A stretch of 25,362 nt of DNA, from contig DASXVN010000007.1 in assembly GCA_036504235.1 (NCBI GenBank), positions 1 through 25,362 of the forward strand. The letters run 5' to 3'. The first letter of the stretch is position 1; each line of letters begins with the position of its first letter. The notes under the pieces were generated by a model that was given only the letters and a program-made list of their open reading frames with translations, was not told the origin of the DNA and did no database searches. Shown here piece after piece: positions 1 through 7,626 of this stretch. A program made the translations under genes and the position numbers. The stretch is from Zipacnadum sp036504235 (GTDB lineage: Bacteria; Armatimonadota; Zipacnadia; Zipacnadales; Zipacnadaceae).

Positions 1-179
1 TGACCGGCGCATCCTCGTGATCGCCAAGCATAAAGCACCTCCGGAGTGAAGTGCCTTCAGTCTAGCAGATTCGCCAAGATTTGAGGAGTACCAGGACGGA
101 CTTTTTTAACAGAACCCAAGCTCCGCCCCTACGCGGAAACGACACGAGCAACGGGCGCCGGGAAAGGGAGGCGAGTAGC

Positions 180-2495
180 ATGGTCACGGCAGGCACTTCG
201 GGAGCGACGAGCGCGGCCAGTATTGGGCTTAAGTACCTGAATAACAGCGTGTCCGGGATCGATACGGACTCGATGGTGCAGGCCCTGGCCGCCGCCCGGC
301 AGGTGCCGATTACCCAGCTTCAGGACCAGAAGGCGGCCCAGCAGACCCTGCTGACGGCCTACCAGAGCCTGAACGCCAATCTGGTGAGCCTGGGTGTCTT
401 TGCGCTGGACCTGCAGATGCCTACCACCTACCAGACCCGGAAGATCGCGAACAGCGACCCGAGCCTGGTGACGGCCTCGGCCAGCTCCGGCGCGGCGGTC
501 GGTAGCCACCACCTGGTCATCTCCAAACTGGCGCAGGCCCACCAGATCAGCTCGGGGGAGCAGAGTAGCGCCTCCCACGCCCTCGGCTATGCGGGCAGCG
601 TGCTGATCAACGGCCAGAGCCTGACCGTGCAGGCCAGCGACAACCTGCAGGACCTGGCGGACAATATCAACGGCACCGGGGCCGGCGTGACGGCCTCGGT
701 GATGACCGTGGGCGCGGGCAAATACCGGCTGGTACTGAACGCCAACCAGACCGGCGTCGAGCACGCGATTGACCTGGTGGAGGCTAATTCCCGCGGGATT
801 TTGCAGGGACTGGGGCTGGTGTCCTCCGCCGCCACCGTGAAGCACGCTCTCCCCAGCGGGCTCGCCTCCGACGCGCTGAGCAGCGCGGGGACCGCGGTGG
901 GCACGGCGCTGGGGATTGGCGACGCGCCTAGCGGACAGTTGACCCTGACCGACGACACGGGGAGCTATACCGTCGCATCAGTCAACCTGGCCACGGACAG
1001 CCTGCAGGCGGTCGCCGACCGGATCAACGCGGCGGTGGCCGGCTCGGGGATGTCGGCCCAGGTCACCTCCACGACTACCGACGGCAAGACCTCGTGGCGG
1101 CTGGAGATCACGGGGACGCAGGGGAATCCGACCGTAGGCGACCAGAATCAGGTGGCCCAAACGCTGGGGCTGCTGACGCACGCGCCGGCTAACGTCACCC
1201 CCGGGGGGCAGGCGCAGGACGCGGAGTTCAGCCTGGACGGCTACGCCATGACGCGCAACACTAACAGCGTGGATGACGCGCTGCCGGGGCTGAGCCTGGA
1301 GCTACAGGCGGCGGACTCTAGCAAGACCATCAATTTGCAGGTGAGCGCGGACTCCTCGACCGCGGTCACCGCGGTGCAGAGCTTCGTGGACAAATTCAAC
1401 TCAGTGATGGACACCCTCAACCAGGGGCTGGCCTACGACGCGGATACGGAGACCAGCGGCGTGTTCTTTGGGGACGGCACCATCATCAACCTGCAGCAGC
1501 AGCTCATCCAGCAGGCGATTCGGCCGGTGGGGACGCTGGCCGCGCAGGGGGGGAAGACCTCCCTGTCGGAGCTGGGCGTGTCGCTGGGGCAGGACGGCAA
1601 GCTGGCCCTGGATACCACCAAGCTGCAGAGCGCGCTGGCCGCGGACCCGCAGGCGGTGGAGCGGCTCATGGAGGCCACGGGCTGGGCGGACTCGCGCGGG
1701 GTGGAGTACGTCTCGAACGACTCGGGGACCCAGGACTCGGGGATGGCTGGGTATGGCGTGAACATCAGCCAACTGGCGACCCAGGCGACGGCGAGCAGCG
1801 CCGCTTTCGCCGGGGGGCAAGTGACCTCGGCGGAGATTCTGACCTTCAACGGCGGCCCCTCGATCGTGCTGCAGGCCGGGGCTAGCCTCGCGCAGGCGAC
1901 GAGCAGCCTCAACGACTTCTTGGCGGCCAATCAACTGCGCCTGACTGCCTCGGTGGTCGGCGACAAGCTGCAACTGACCAGCCAGGACTGGGGCGCGGCG
2001 GGCGACTTCACGGTGGCCTCTAGCCTCGAGCCGGGCGCGGGCGGGACGAATTGGGGCCTCGCCGGCGGCGCGGCAGCCAGCTTTGGCGGCCTAGAAGTGC
2101 GGGGGACCATCAACGGCGAGGCGGCCACTGGTCATGGGCAGTATCTCACCGGCGGCGGGACCGCCACCAAGGGGCTGCAGCTCAAGATCACGGCGACCAC
2201 GACCGGCGACCTGGGGCGCATGTACCTGAGCAAGGGCGTAGCCGCGCGGGTGCAGGACTTCACGCTGCTGATCACGGACGGCAAGACCGGCTCGATCGCG
2301 CTGAACTCGGCAGCCATCACGGAGCAGATGGGGCGGCTGGATGACCAGATCGCCAGCATGACCAGCCAGATGGGTGACTACATCGCGCAGCTCCAGCAGG
2401 AATTCACCTACATGCAGCAGACCATGGCGAAAATGCAGGGCATCGGGAACGCGCTGACCCAGCAGATGGAGCAGTTGAATAACGCAAACAAATAG
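180..2495 (+). CDS. fliD: FliD, flagellar filament cap (hook-associated protein 2)
   Basis: Caps the growing flagellar filament outside the cell and helps flagellin subunits fold and insert. The ATG at 180 is preferred because GGGAGGCGAG lies just upstream; an in-frame TTG at 81 would add 33 residues that do not look like FliD. The resulting protein is 771 aa. The N-terminus carries the FliD signature SGIDTDSMVQAL around residues 24-35, and the C-terminus is a long polar, Gln/Met-rich helical segment ending in LTQQMEQLNN, as in FliD_C. The protein is much longer than the usual roughly 450-500 aa, so the surface-exposed middle domains are expanded. There is no signal peptide, as expected for a type III flagellar export substrate. 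fliS follows 106 bases downstream, which is the classic fliD-fliS order. Confidence 0.95.
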   Translation: MVTAGTSGATSAASIGLKYLNNSVSGIDTDSMVQALAAARQVPITQLQDQKAAQQTLLTAYQSLNANLVSLGVFALDLQMPTTYQTRKIANSDPSLVTASASSGAAVGSHHLVISKLAQAHQISSGEQSSASHALGYAGSVLINGQSLTVQASDNLQDLADNINGTGAGVTASVMTVGAGKYRLVLNANQTGVEHAIDLVEANSRGILQGLGLVSSAATVKHALPSGLASDALSSAGTAVGTALGIGDAPSGQLTLTDDTGSYTVASVNLATDSLQAVADRINAAVAGSGMSAQVTSTTTDGKTSWRLEITGTQGNPTVGDQNQVAQTLGLLTHAPANVTPGGQAQDAEFSLDGYAMTRNTNSVDDALPGLSLELQAADSSKTINLQVSADSSTAVTAVQSFVDKFNSVMDTLNQGLAYDADTETSGVFFGDGTIINLQQQLIQQAIRPVGTLAAQGGKTSLSELGVSLGQDGKLALDTTKLQSALAADPQAVERLMEATGWADSRGVEYVSNDSGTQDSGMAGYGVNISQLATQATASSAAFAGGQVTSAEILTFNGGPSIVLQAGASLAQATSSLNDFLAANQLRLTASVVGDKLQLTSQDWGAAGDFTVASSLEPGAGGTNWGLAGGAAASFGGLEVRGTINGEAATGHGQYLTGGGTATKGLQLKITATTTGDLGRMYLSKGVAARVQDFTLLITDGKTGSIALNSAAITEQMGRLDDQIASMTSQMGDYIAQLQQEFTYMQQTMAKMQGIGNALTQQMEQLNNANK

Positions 2496-2522
2496 CGGGC
2501 ACGGCAAACGGCCCTACCCCTG

Positions 2523-2542
2523 CCCCTCCCTAAAGGGAGGGG
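2523..2542. repeat. GC-rich perfect hairpin between fliD and fliS
   Basis: CCCCTCCC (2523-2530), a TAAA loop and GGGAGGGG (2535-2542) form a perfect 8-bp stem, 9 bp if the flanking T-A of the loop pairs. It is followed by AAAAGGCAAACGGC, a tail that recurs after other hairpins in this window. There is no T-run on either strand, so it is not a standard intrinsic terminator. It could still slow transcription or protect the fliD mRNA end. Confidence 0.7.
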
Positions 2543-2601
2543 AAAAGGCAAACGGCAGAGGGACCATCCGGAAGACTGAGCAGGAGGAAGCTAGCGGCCC
2601 T

Positions 2602-2985
2602 ATGACCGATGCGCGCCAGGCTTATGGAGATATGGAAGTGCTGTCCGCTAACCCCCGGCGGCTGGTGGTGATGATGTTTGAGGCGGCTAGCCGGTTCCTG
2701 CTCCAGGCACAGGAGGCCATGGAGCGGCAGGACTTCGAGGGGCAGGACTACTACCTGGTGCGCACGCAACGGATCTATACGGAACTGCAGATGGCGCTGG
2801 AGCGGGGACCGGGGGGGGCGATTGCGGTGAGCCTGCGGGAGCTATATGCGCACGTGGGGGAACTGCTGCACCTGGCCAGCCTCCACGATCGGCAGGACTT
2901 GCTCGCCGAGGCGATGACCATCAACCAGCAGCTCTGGGAAGCCTGGAAGGAGGCCGAGGTCCGATGTCAGAATCAGGCCGCATGA
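2602..2985 (+). CDS. fliS: FliS, flagellin export chaperone
   Basis: Cytoplasmic chaperone that binds the C-terminus of flagellin, stops premature polymerisation and hands it to the flagellar export gate. The 127-aa length is typical. Family features are visible: an early Tyr (AYGDMEVLSANP, residues 7-18), then the amphipathic helix RRLVVMMFEAASRFLLQAQEAM matching the FliS 'LI.mLydga...l..A' pattern, and further helices ending in a Trp-containing LWEAWKEAE. An AGGAGG lies at 2582-2587, 14 bases from the ATG, which is rather far. An 8-G run (2811-2818) sits inside the gene. The next gene overlaps its 3' end, suggesting translational coupling. Confidence 0.93.
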   Translation: MTDARQAYGDMEVLSANPRRLVVMMFEAASRFLLQAQEAMERQDFEGQDYYLVRTQRIYTELQMALERGPGGAIAVSLRELYAHVGELLHLASLHDRQDLLAEAMTINQQLWEAWKEAEVRCQNQAA

Positions 2986-3329
2986 CGGGCTCGCCTCCAG
3001 AGGGCCCCCGCAACCTGTGGGAGGCGGCCGGGGCGCTGGCGCAGATCCAGGAGCAGCAGGGCCTGGCGATCCGCGCCGGGGATATCCCGCGCCTCAACCG
3101 GCTGCTGAGCGAGCAGGCGGTGGCCTGGGACCGCGTCCGGGGCTGCGCCGAGCAACTCATCGCCCGCGGGGAGGCGCCTGAGGGCATGGTGGAGCGACTG
3201 CGGGAGTCGCTGCGCATTCATCAGGACCGCGAGCGGGAACTGGAGATCGCCAAGGACCGCCTCGCCGCACGCCTGGCCGCGGCGCAGCAAGCGCAGCAGG
3301 AAGAAAGGCCAGCGCGCAAAGCCGCCTAA
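2964..3329 (+). CDS. FliT-like small flagellar chaperone
   Basis: A 121-aa, all-helical, charged protein with no signal peptide. It overlaps fliS by 22 bases. GAGGT (2956-2960) and AAGGAGG (2947-2953) precede the ATG at 2964. A second in-frame ATG at 2982 forms an ATGA overlap with the fliS stop and would give a 115-aa product; either start is possible. Sequence similarity alone does not settle the family: the predicted coiled-coil helices (residues 18-45 and 70-110, rich in Gln, Arg and Glu) and the position directly after fliD-fliS are what point to a FliT-type chaperone, which in well-studied bacteria binds FliD. It could also be a FlgN-like chaperone or a lineage-specific export protein. 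Confidence 0.6.
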   Translation: MSESGRMTGSPPEGPRNLWEAAGALAQIQEQQGLAIRAGDIPRLNRLLSEQAVAWDRVRGCAEQLIARGEAPEGMVERLRESLRIHQDRERELEIAKDRLAARLAAAQQAQQEERPARKAA

Positions 3330-3478
3330 CGAACCTGCCTCTCCCCCGCCGGTGCTAGCCTCACTGTACTTCTCCTCGTCCCGCTGCCTATCGGCAGAGG
3401 TTATTCACCACCCGTCGCGAAAGATCAATCGGAGCAGGCCTCGCCCACCTGCCCCGACGGCAACTCTCGCGACGACCC

Positions 3479-5044
3479 ATGAGCGACAACGACTTGTCCG
3501 CATACAATCCGGAAGCCCCCCCCCCCGCAACCTCCACTGATGTCCAGATCCTGGCGCGCGGCGCGGGCCTGGGCTTGGTGGGCGGCATTGTGCGTCAGGC
3601 GCTGGCCGCTTTGGTCATGTTCGCCCTGGCGCGCCTGCTGACCGGCGACCAGTTTGGCCTCGTCCAGTTGGGCATTTCCTGCACCGTGTTGCTGGCCGTA
3701 GTGGGCAAAGCCGGCGTGGATCTGGTTGTGACCCGACTGGCGTCGATCTACCTGATCAATGGGGAGCACGAGAAGGTCAAGGGTCTCATCTACGGGTCCC
3801 TGCTGTGGACGGCGGGACTGAGTACGGCGTTGGCGATTGCCGTCACCGTGTGGGGACCAACGCTGGCGGATTTCTTCAACAAGGACGAATTCGCCGCCCC
3901 GCTAGTCGCCTTTGTCTGGTGGGTTCCCCTCGCCGGGCTGACCATAGTGATAACCGCGGCGGTGCTGGCGCGCGGGAGCGCGCGCGCCCGGGTGGTGGCC
4001 CGGGACCTCACGGTGCCGGCAGTATTCCTGGTGCTGGCCATCGTCGCGGGCGCCTGGCATAAGTCCGCCGCGGCCGTGGGCGTGGCCTACTCGGTGTCGG
4101 CTCTGGTGGGGCTGGGACTCGGCGTCTATTACCTGCGGCGGTTCTATCCGCAACTGGGGGCGGTCAAGGCTCATTACCAGAACGGGTTACTGCTGGCCGC
4201 CGCCTGGCCCCTGATGCTGACAGACCTCGCCGGGACCAGTCTGGGACAAGCCGACGTGGTGACGGTCGGGAGAATGCTGGCGGCGCATGAGGTGGGCATT
4301 TACGCCGCCGCCGCGCGGCTAGCGGCCATGGGGACGCTGGCTCTGCTGGCCCTCAACCAGATCACCGGGCCGGTCATCTCGCGCTTGCATCACCAAGGTC
4401 GCGTCCCCGAACTCAACACCCTGCTGAAGTCTTTTACCCGCCTGTGCCTGGCCTTTTCCGTGCCGGTGCTGGCGCTGCTGATCGGCATGCCGGGGCCGAT
4501 GATGGGGCTGCTGGGGCACCGGTTCGTGGAGGGCCAGGAGGCCCTGCAAATCGTGTGCCTGGGCGTACTGCTCAATGTGGCCACCGGCTCCGTGGGCGTG
4601 GTGCTGATGATGACGGGGCGCCAGTGGCTAGCCTTCGCCACCAACGTGGGCAGCGTGGGGCTGCTGGTGGGAATGATCTGGTGGCTGACGCCGATCTATG
4701 GAGTCACGGGCGCGGCTATGGGGCTGTCTCTGTCTACGGCGATCGCGAATCTCGTGCGGCTGGCCCTGGTGCGGGGAGTGCTCGGCGTCAATCCGATGAG
4801 CTTGCCGATGGCCAAGTCGCTGGCCGCCGGAGCCGTGCTGGTGGTGCTGAGCGACTGGGCCGTACGCGCGCTAGGTCTCACGGGCCACGAGGGGTTCTGG
4901 TTCCTGTTCCCGTGGGTCCTGCTACTGTCGGTGCTCGGGGGGCTGCTGTATCTAGGGTTGCTGCTCCTGATGCGCCTGGAGAGCAGCGATCGCGCGGCGA
5001 TCAAGACCCTGGCGGACCGCCTGCGCCAGAAGAGCAGCGGGTAG
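3479..5044 (+). CDS. MOP-superfamily polysaccharide/lipid-linked oligosaccharide flippase
   Basis: A 521-aa integral membrane protein with about a dozen or more hydrophobic helices spread over nearly its whole length after a polar 25-residue N-terminus. The first part (ARGAGLGLVGGIVRQALAAL, then FALARLLTGDQFGLVQLGIS) is the typical start of Wzx/MurJ-type multidrug/oligosaccharidyl-lipid/polysaccharide exporters, which flip lipid-linked glycans across the inner membrane. No glycosyltransferase or polymerase gene lies next to it, so its substrate cannot be told; glycan for the envelope or for filament modification are both possible. No good Shine-Dalgarno sequence precedes the ATG. The gene contains an unbroken run of 11 C (3516-3526) only 12 codons from the start, which could change frame by slippage. 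Confidence 0.85.
   Translation: MSDNDLSAYNPEAPPPATSTDVQILARGAGLGLVGGIVRQALAALVMFALARLLTGDQFGLVQLGISCTVLLAVVGKAGVDLVVTRLASIYLINGEHEKVKGLIYGSLLWTAGLSTALAIAVTVWGPTLADFFNKDEFAAPLVAFVWWVPLAGLTIVITAAVLARGSARARVVARDLTVPAVFLVLAIVAGAWHKSAAAVGVAYSVSALVGLGLGVYYLRRFYPQLGAVKAHYQNGLLLAAAWPLMLTDLAGTSLGQADVVTVGRMLAAHEVGIYAAAARLAAMGTLALLALNQITGPVISRLHHQGRVPELNTLLKSFTRLCLAFSVPVLALLIGMPGPMMGLLGHRFVEGQEALQIVCLGVLLNVATGSVGVVLMMTGRQWLAFATNVGSVGLLVGMIWWLTPIYGVTGAAMGLSLSTAIANLVRLALVRGVLGVNPMSLPMAKSLAAGAVLVVLSDWAVRALGLTGHEGFWFLFPWVLLLSVLGGLLYLGLLLLMRLESSDRAAIKTLADRLRQKSSG
3516..3526. repeat. 11-base poly-C tract inside the flippase gene
   Basis: A run of 11 C follows GGAAG and precedes GCAAC, in the codons for Ala-Pro-Pro-Pro near the N-terminus. 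It is the longest homopolymer in the window. Gain or loss of one base would put the remaining 500 codons out of frame. Confidence 0.95.
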
Positions 5045-5072
5045 TCCGCCGCGTTCCTCCCAGGAGGCAATC

Positions 5073-6134
5073 ATGAATTTTCGCGAACAAACCGAGGCCC
5101 GAGAGAGCGATTTCCTCAGCCCCTACGCGGTGCTGAGCGCCGCCTGCCGGGGGCGCGTGCAGCCCGAGGAGCCGGACTCCGTCCGCACCGAATTCCAGCG
5201 CGACCGCGACCGGCTGATCCACGTCTGCCAGGCCTTCCGCCGCCTGGCCCACAAGACCCAGGTCTTCATCGCCACCACCCAGGACCACTTTCGCACCCGC
5301 CTGTCGCACACGCTGGAGGTCTCCCAGATCGCCCGCACCGTGGCCAAGGCCCTGCGGCTGAACGAGGACCTGGTCGAGGCGATTTCGCTGGGGCACGACG
5401 TGGGGCACACGCCCTTTGGGCACGCCGGCGAGGACGCGCTGGACCTGGTGTACCGCGAGTACGATCCGCAGGCGAGATTCGCTCACCATGAGCATTCGCT
5501 GCGGGTGGTGGACTGTCTGGAGCGCGAGGGGCGGGGGCTGAATCTCAGCTACGAGACGCGCGAGGGCATCCTGGCGCACAGCAAGTCCATGACCGACCTG
5601 GCGTATGATCTGGCCCATACCAAGCCGCCCTCGCTGGAGGCGATGGTAGTGCGGCTTTCGGACCGCATCGCTTACGTGAACCACGACCTCGACGACAGCC
5701 TGCACGCGGGGCTGCTGACGCGGGAGCAGGTGCCGCGGGAAATCACGGACGTGCTGGGCCTGCGGCATGGGCAGCGGGTGGCGCGGATGGTCGAGGACCT
5801 GATCGCGCACAGCCAGGAGGCACCGCGGCTGCAGATGAGCGCCGAGGTGCTGGAGGCGACGGATGCCCTGAAAAACTTCCTGGTGGAGCGCATCTATCAG
5901 GCGGAGTGGATGCAACGCGAGGCGAGCAAGGCGCGGAGTATCGTCACGACTCTGTTTCACATCTACATGCGGGAAAGCGACTCCCTGGCCGGCTCGGACT
6001 TCGCCGCCAACACCGCCGAGGAACGGGCCCGGCTGGTGGCGGATTACGTGGCGGGGATGACCGACCGCTTCGCCTGCGAGCGCTACCTGCAGTACATGCT
6101 GCCCGCCGGGGCGGCTTCGTATGGGGCGGAGTGA
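5073..6134 (+). CDS. dgt: dGTPase-like HD-domain deoxynucleotide triphosphohydrolase
   Basis: Predicted cytoplasmic enzyme that hydrolyses dGTP (or other dNTPs) to the deoxynucleoside and triphosphate. The 353-aa length fits the short dGTPase-like group. The N-terminus NFREQTEARESDFLSPYA matches the family opening. The metal-binding HD motif is complete: H79 in RLSHTLEVSQIAR, H108-D109 in LGHDVGHTPFGHAGE, and D197 in RLSDRIAYVNHDLDD. A clear AGGAGG (about 10 bases upstream) supports the ATG at 5073. It starts 28 bases after the flippase stop, so the two may be cotranscribed, but there is no obvious functional link to motility. It converges on fliW across a hairpin-containing gap. Confidence 0.9.
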   Translation: MNFREQTEARESDFLSPYAVLSAACRGRVQPEEPDSVRTEFQRDRDRLIHVCQAFRRLAHKTQVFIATTQDHFRTRLSHTLEVSQIARTVAKALRLNEDLVEAISLGHDVGHTPFGHAGEDALDLVYREYDPQARFAHHEHSLRVVDCLEREGRGLNLSYETREGILAHSKSMTDLAYDLAHTKPPSLEAMVVRLSDRIAYVNHDLDDSLHAGLLTREQVPREITDVLGLRHGQRVARMVEDLIAHSQEAPRLQMSAEVLEATDALKNFLVERIYQAEWMQREASKARSIVTTLFHIYMRESDSLAGSDFAANTAEERARLVADYVAGMTDRFACERYLQYMLPAGAASYGAE

Positions 6135-6163
6135 CCGGAGCCTCACCCCCGACCCCTCTCCGT

Positions 6164-6183
6164 GGCGCTCGCCGCCGAGCGCC
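6164..6183. terminator. Hairpin between convergent dgt and fliW
   Basis: GGCGCTCG (6164-6171), loop CCGC and CGAGCGCC (6176-6183) form a perfect 8-bp stem, embedded in a larger imperfect CCCCTCTCC/GGAGGGG pairing. It lies between two convergent genes, where a bidirectional terminator is expected. There is no T-run, so the function is inferred from position. The following AAAGGCGACGGCAACGGC tail relates it to the repeat family of this window. Confidence 0.5.
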
Positions 6184-6229
6184 CGCAGGAGGGGGGGAAA
6201 GGCGACGGCAACGGCGTCCCGGCGCAGGC

Positions 6230-6661
6230 TTAGGCGGCCTTCAGCAAGACCGGTAGCGGCACGTTGAGCAGGTCGAGGTCGCCGGCCAGGATGATCTGTT
6301 GGCCCCGGTTGGTGCGGGGGTTGATCACCAGGGGGGCGAGCAGGTTTACGGTGTGCTGCTCCAGGCTCTCCCCCAGGGCCATAAGGGCGAGGATCAGCGG
6401 CTGCTCCTCCGGCTCCAGGCCCACCAGGCGGCGCTCGTTTTCCCCCAGTTCCAGGACGCCCGGGCCGTATACGACCTCGGGAACCACCACGATGAAGCCC
6501 ACGCCCGGCTGGCCCAGACTCTGGAGACGAGCGAAAGGCTCGGCCTCCGGCCCGGTGAGCAGGATGTATTCCTCGTCCACGAAGGGCATGATCCCTCCGG
6601 GAACGCGAATGATCTGATGATCATCTACGGGGAAGCGACCGGCGAGAGTGGGCATGGGCAT
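6230..6661 (-). CDS. fliW: FliW, flagellar assembly factor
   Basis: In Bacillus and Campylobacter, FliW binds flagellin and the RNA-binding protein CsrA, so flagellin translation follows export. The 143-aa length is typical. Family motifs are readable: a FPVDD...VPGGIMPFVDEEYILL start, PFARLQSLGQPGVGFIVVVPE (around residues 42-62), and the C-terminal VNLLAPLVINPRTNRGQQIIL (around 108-128), matching the FliW 'VNL.APiviN...r.gkQviL' block. The start codon directly abuts the flgL stop (6662-6664), so it is the last gene of the flg run. The gene that usually partners it, csrA, is not behind it: the next gene is convergent dgt. Confidence 0.93.
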   Translation of the reverse strand: MPMPTLAGRFPVDDHQIIRVPGGIMPFVDEEYILLTGPEAEPFARLQSLGQPGVGFIVVVPEVVYGPGVLELGENERRLVGLEPEEQPLILALMALGESLEQHTVNLLAPLVINPRTNRGQQIILAGDLDLLNVPLPVLLKAA

Positions 6662-7588
6662 CTACCTCATCTGCGAGAATATGCTGGGGAGCGAGGCCAC
6701 CTGGTTGACCGCTACCAGCGCGGCCTGGCTGGCAACCTCCAGGGTCTTCAGCTCCAGTAAGGCCTGGGCGATGTCGGCGTCTTCGTTGTCGGACAGGACC
6801 TGGTGCAAGTTGAGTTCGGCGCGCTTAGCGGCCTGCTGGGCGCTGGTCAAGCGGGTGCTGTACCCGCCTAGCTGAGCGCGCTGCTGGACGACCTGGGCGC
6901 CGAGGGCCTGCACCTGATCCGCCGAGGCGGCCAGCCCGGTGAGGTCGGAACTGCGCAGTTGCGCCGCGACCGTCTGGAGCAGGCTGAGGACATCGGTGTT
7001 CACGCCGGGCACCGCGCGCGCGCCGCCGGCGTCCGGGAAGTTGAGGACCCTCAACCCGGAAACGTTGGCGGGGGCGGTGCGGCCGGGTGCGACCGGGAAG
7101 AGTAACTGGCCGTCGTTGCCCTGATACTGCCAAACGCCGGAGACATCCTGGACCAGCGGCGGCGCGTTGTCCTTGCTGCCGCCGAAGAGATAGCGGCCCC
7201 CCAGTTGGCTGTTGGCCTGATCGGCGATCTGGGCGGCGAGGCCCTCCACCTGCGAGGCCATCGCGGCGCGAGCCTCGTCGCTGGTGGCGGCGTTCAGGGC
7301 GCGCAGGACCAGTTGCTGCGCGCTGTTGAGGCCGGTGGTGATCTCCGCCAGCGGCTGGTCCGCCGCGGAGCTGAGCGCCAGGCCGGTCTTGATGGTCTCC
7401 TGCTGATCGAGACAGCGCTGCAGGTCGGCGTGGGCACTGAGAATGGTGGTGGTCGCCACGGGTCCGTCAGAGGGGCGCTGGAGGCGCTTGCCCGAGGACA
7501 ACTGCACGCTCAGGCGCTGCATGGACTGCGATGCGCCGGAGAGATTGCGCTGCAGGGCGGAAAGAAAAGCTTGGTCGGATAGGCGCAT
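6662..7588 (-). CDS. flgL: FlgL, hook-filament junction protein (HAP3)
   Basis: Forms, with FlgK, the junction between the hook and the filament. The 308-aa protein has the flagellin-like D0/D1 ends: the N-terminal helix with LSSGKRLQRPSDGPVATTT (around residues 31-49) and a C-terminal coiled-coil ending VASQAALVAVNQVASLPSIFSQMR. The middle contains NSQLGGRYLFGGSKDNAPP (around 126-144), the canonical FlgL GrYlFgG motif. No signal peptide, as expected for a flagellar type III export substrate. It lies 38 bases behind flgK and abuts fliW. The ribosome-binding site is weak. Confidence 0.95.
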   Translation of the reverse strand: MRLSDQAFLSALQRNLSGASQSMQRLSVQLSSGKRLQRPSDGPVATTTILSAHADLQRCLDQQETIKTGLALSSAADQPLAEITTGLNSAQQLVLRALNAATSDEARAAMASQVEGLAAQIADQANSQLGGRYLFGGSKDNAPPLVQDVSGVWQYQGNDGQLLFPVAPGRTAPANVSGLRVLNFPDAGGARAVPGVNTDVLSLLQTVAAQLRSSDLTGLAASADQVQALGAQVVQQRAQLGGYSTRLTSAQQAAKRAELNLHQVLSDNEDADIAQALLELKTLEVASQAALVAVNQVASLPSIFSQMR

Positions 7589-7626
7589 GGTGAGGTCCCC
7601 AAAAAACGGGCAGAGTGGGCGGTGGC

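Noticed and set aside
1..179. Possible end of an upstream gene (flagellin?) or a promoter before fliD
   Set aside because: A TGA at positions 1-3 could be a stop, but there is too little sequence to identify a gene. TAAA at 31-34 has no GCCGATA partner. I see nothing else firm here.
2523..2542. Hairpin after fliD as an intrinsic terminator
   Set aside because: No T-run follows on either strand; fliS follows in the same direction and A residues follow the stem. Kept as a repeat only.
2811..2818. 8-G run in fliS (and another at 9222-9229 in flgN) as phase-variation tracts
   Set aside because: Runs of 7-8 are not surprising in DNA this GC-rich, and switching off these chaperones alone is a less likely strategy; only the 11-C tract stands out.
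3389..3396. GCCGATAG-type -10 element on the minus strand between the FliT-like and flippase genes
   Set aside because: No TAAA-like box 15 bases upstream, and the element would read back into the fliS region. It is part of a small CTGCC/GGCAG hairpin.
5008..5024. GG-N10-GC string (TGGCGGACCGCCTGC) before dgt
   Set aside because: The -12 box has CTGC rather than TTGC, the -24 box departs from TGGCACG at two positions, and it lies inside the flippase coding region. Likely chance.
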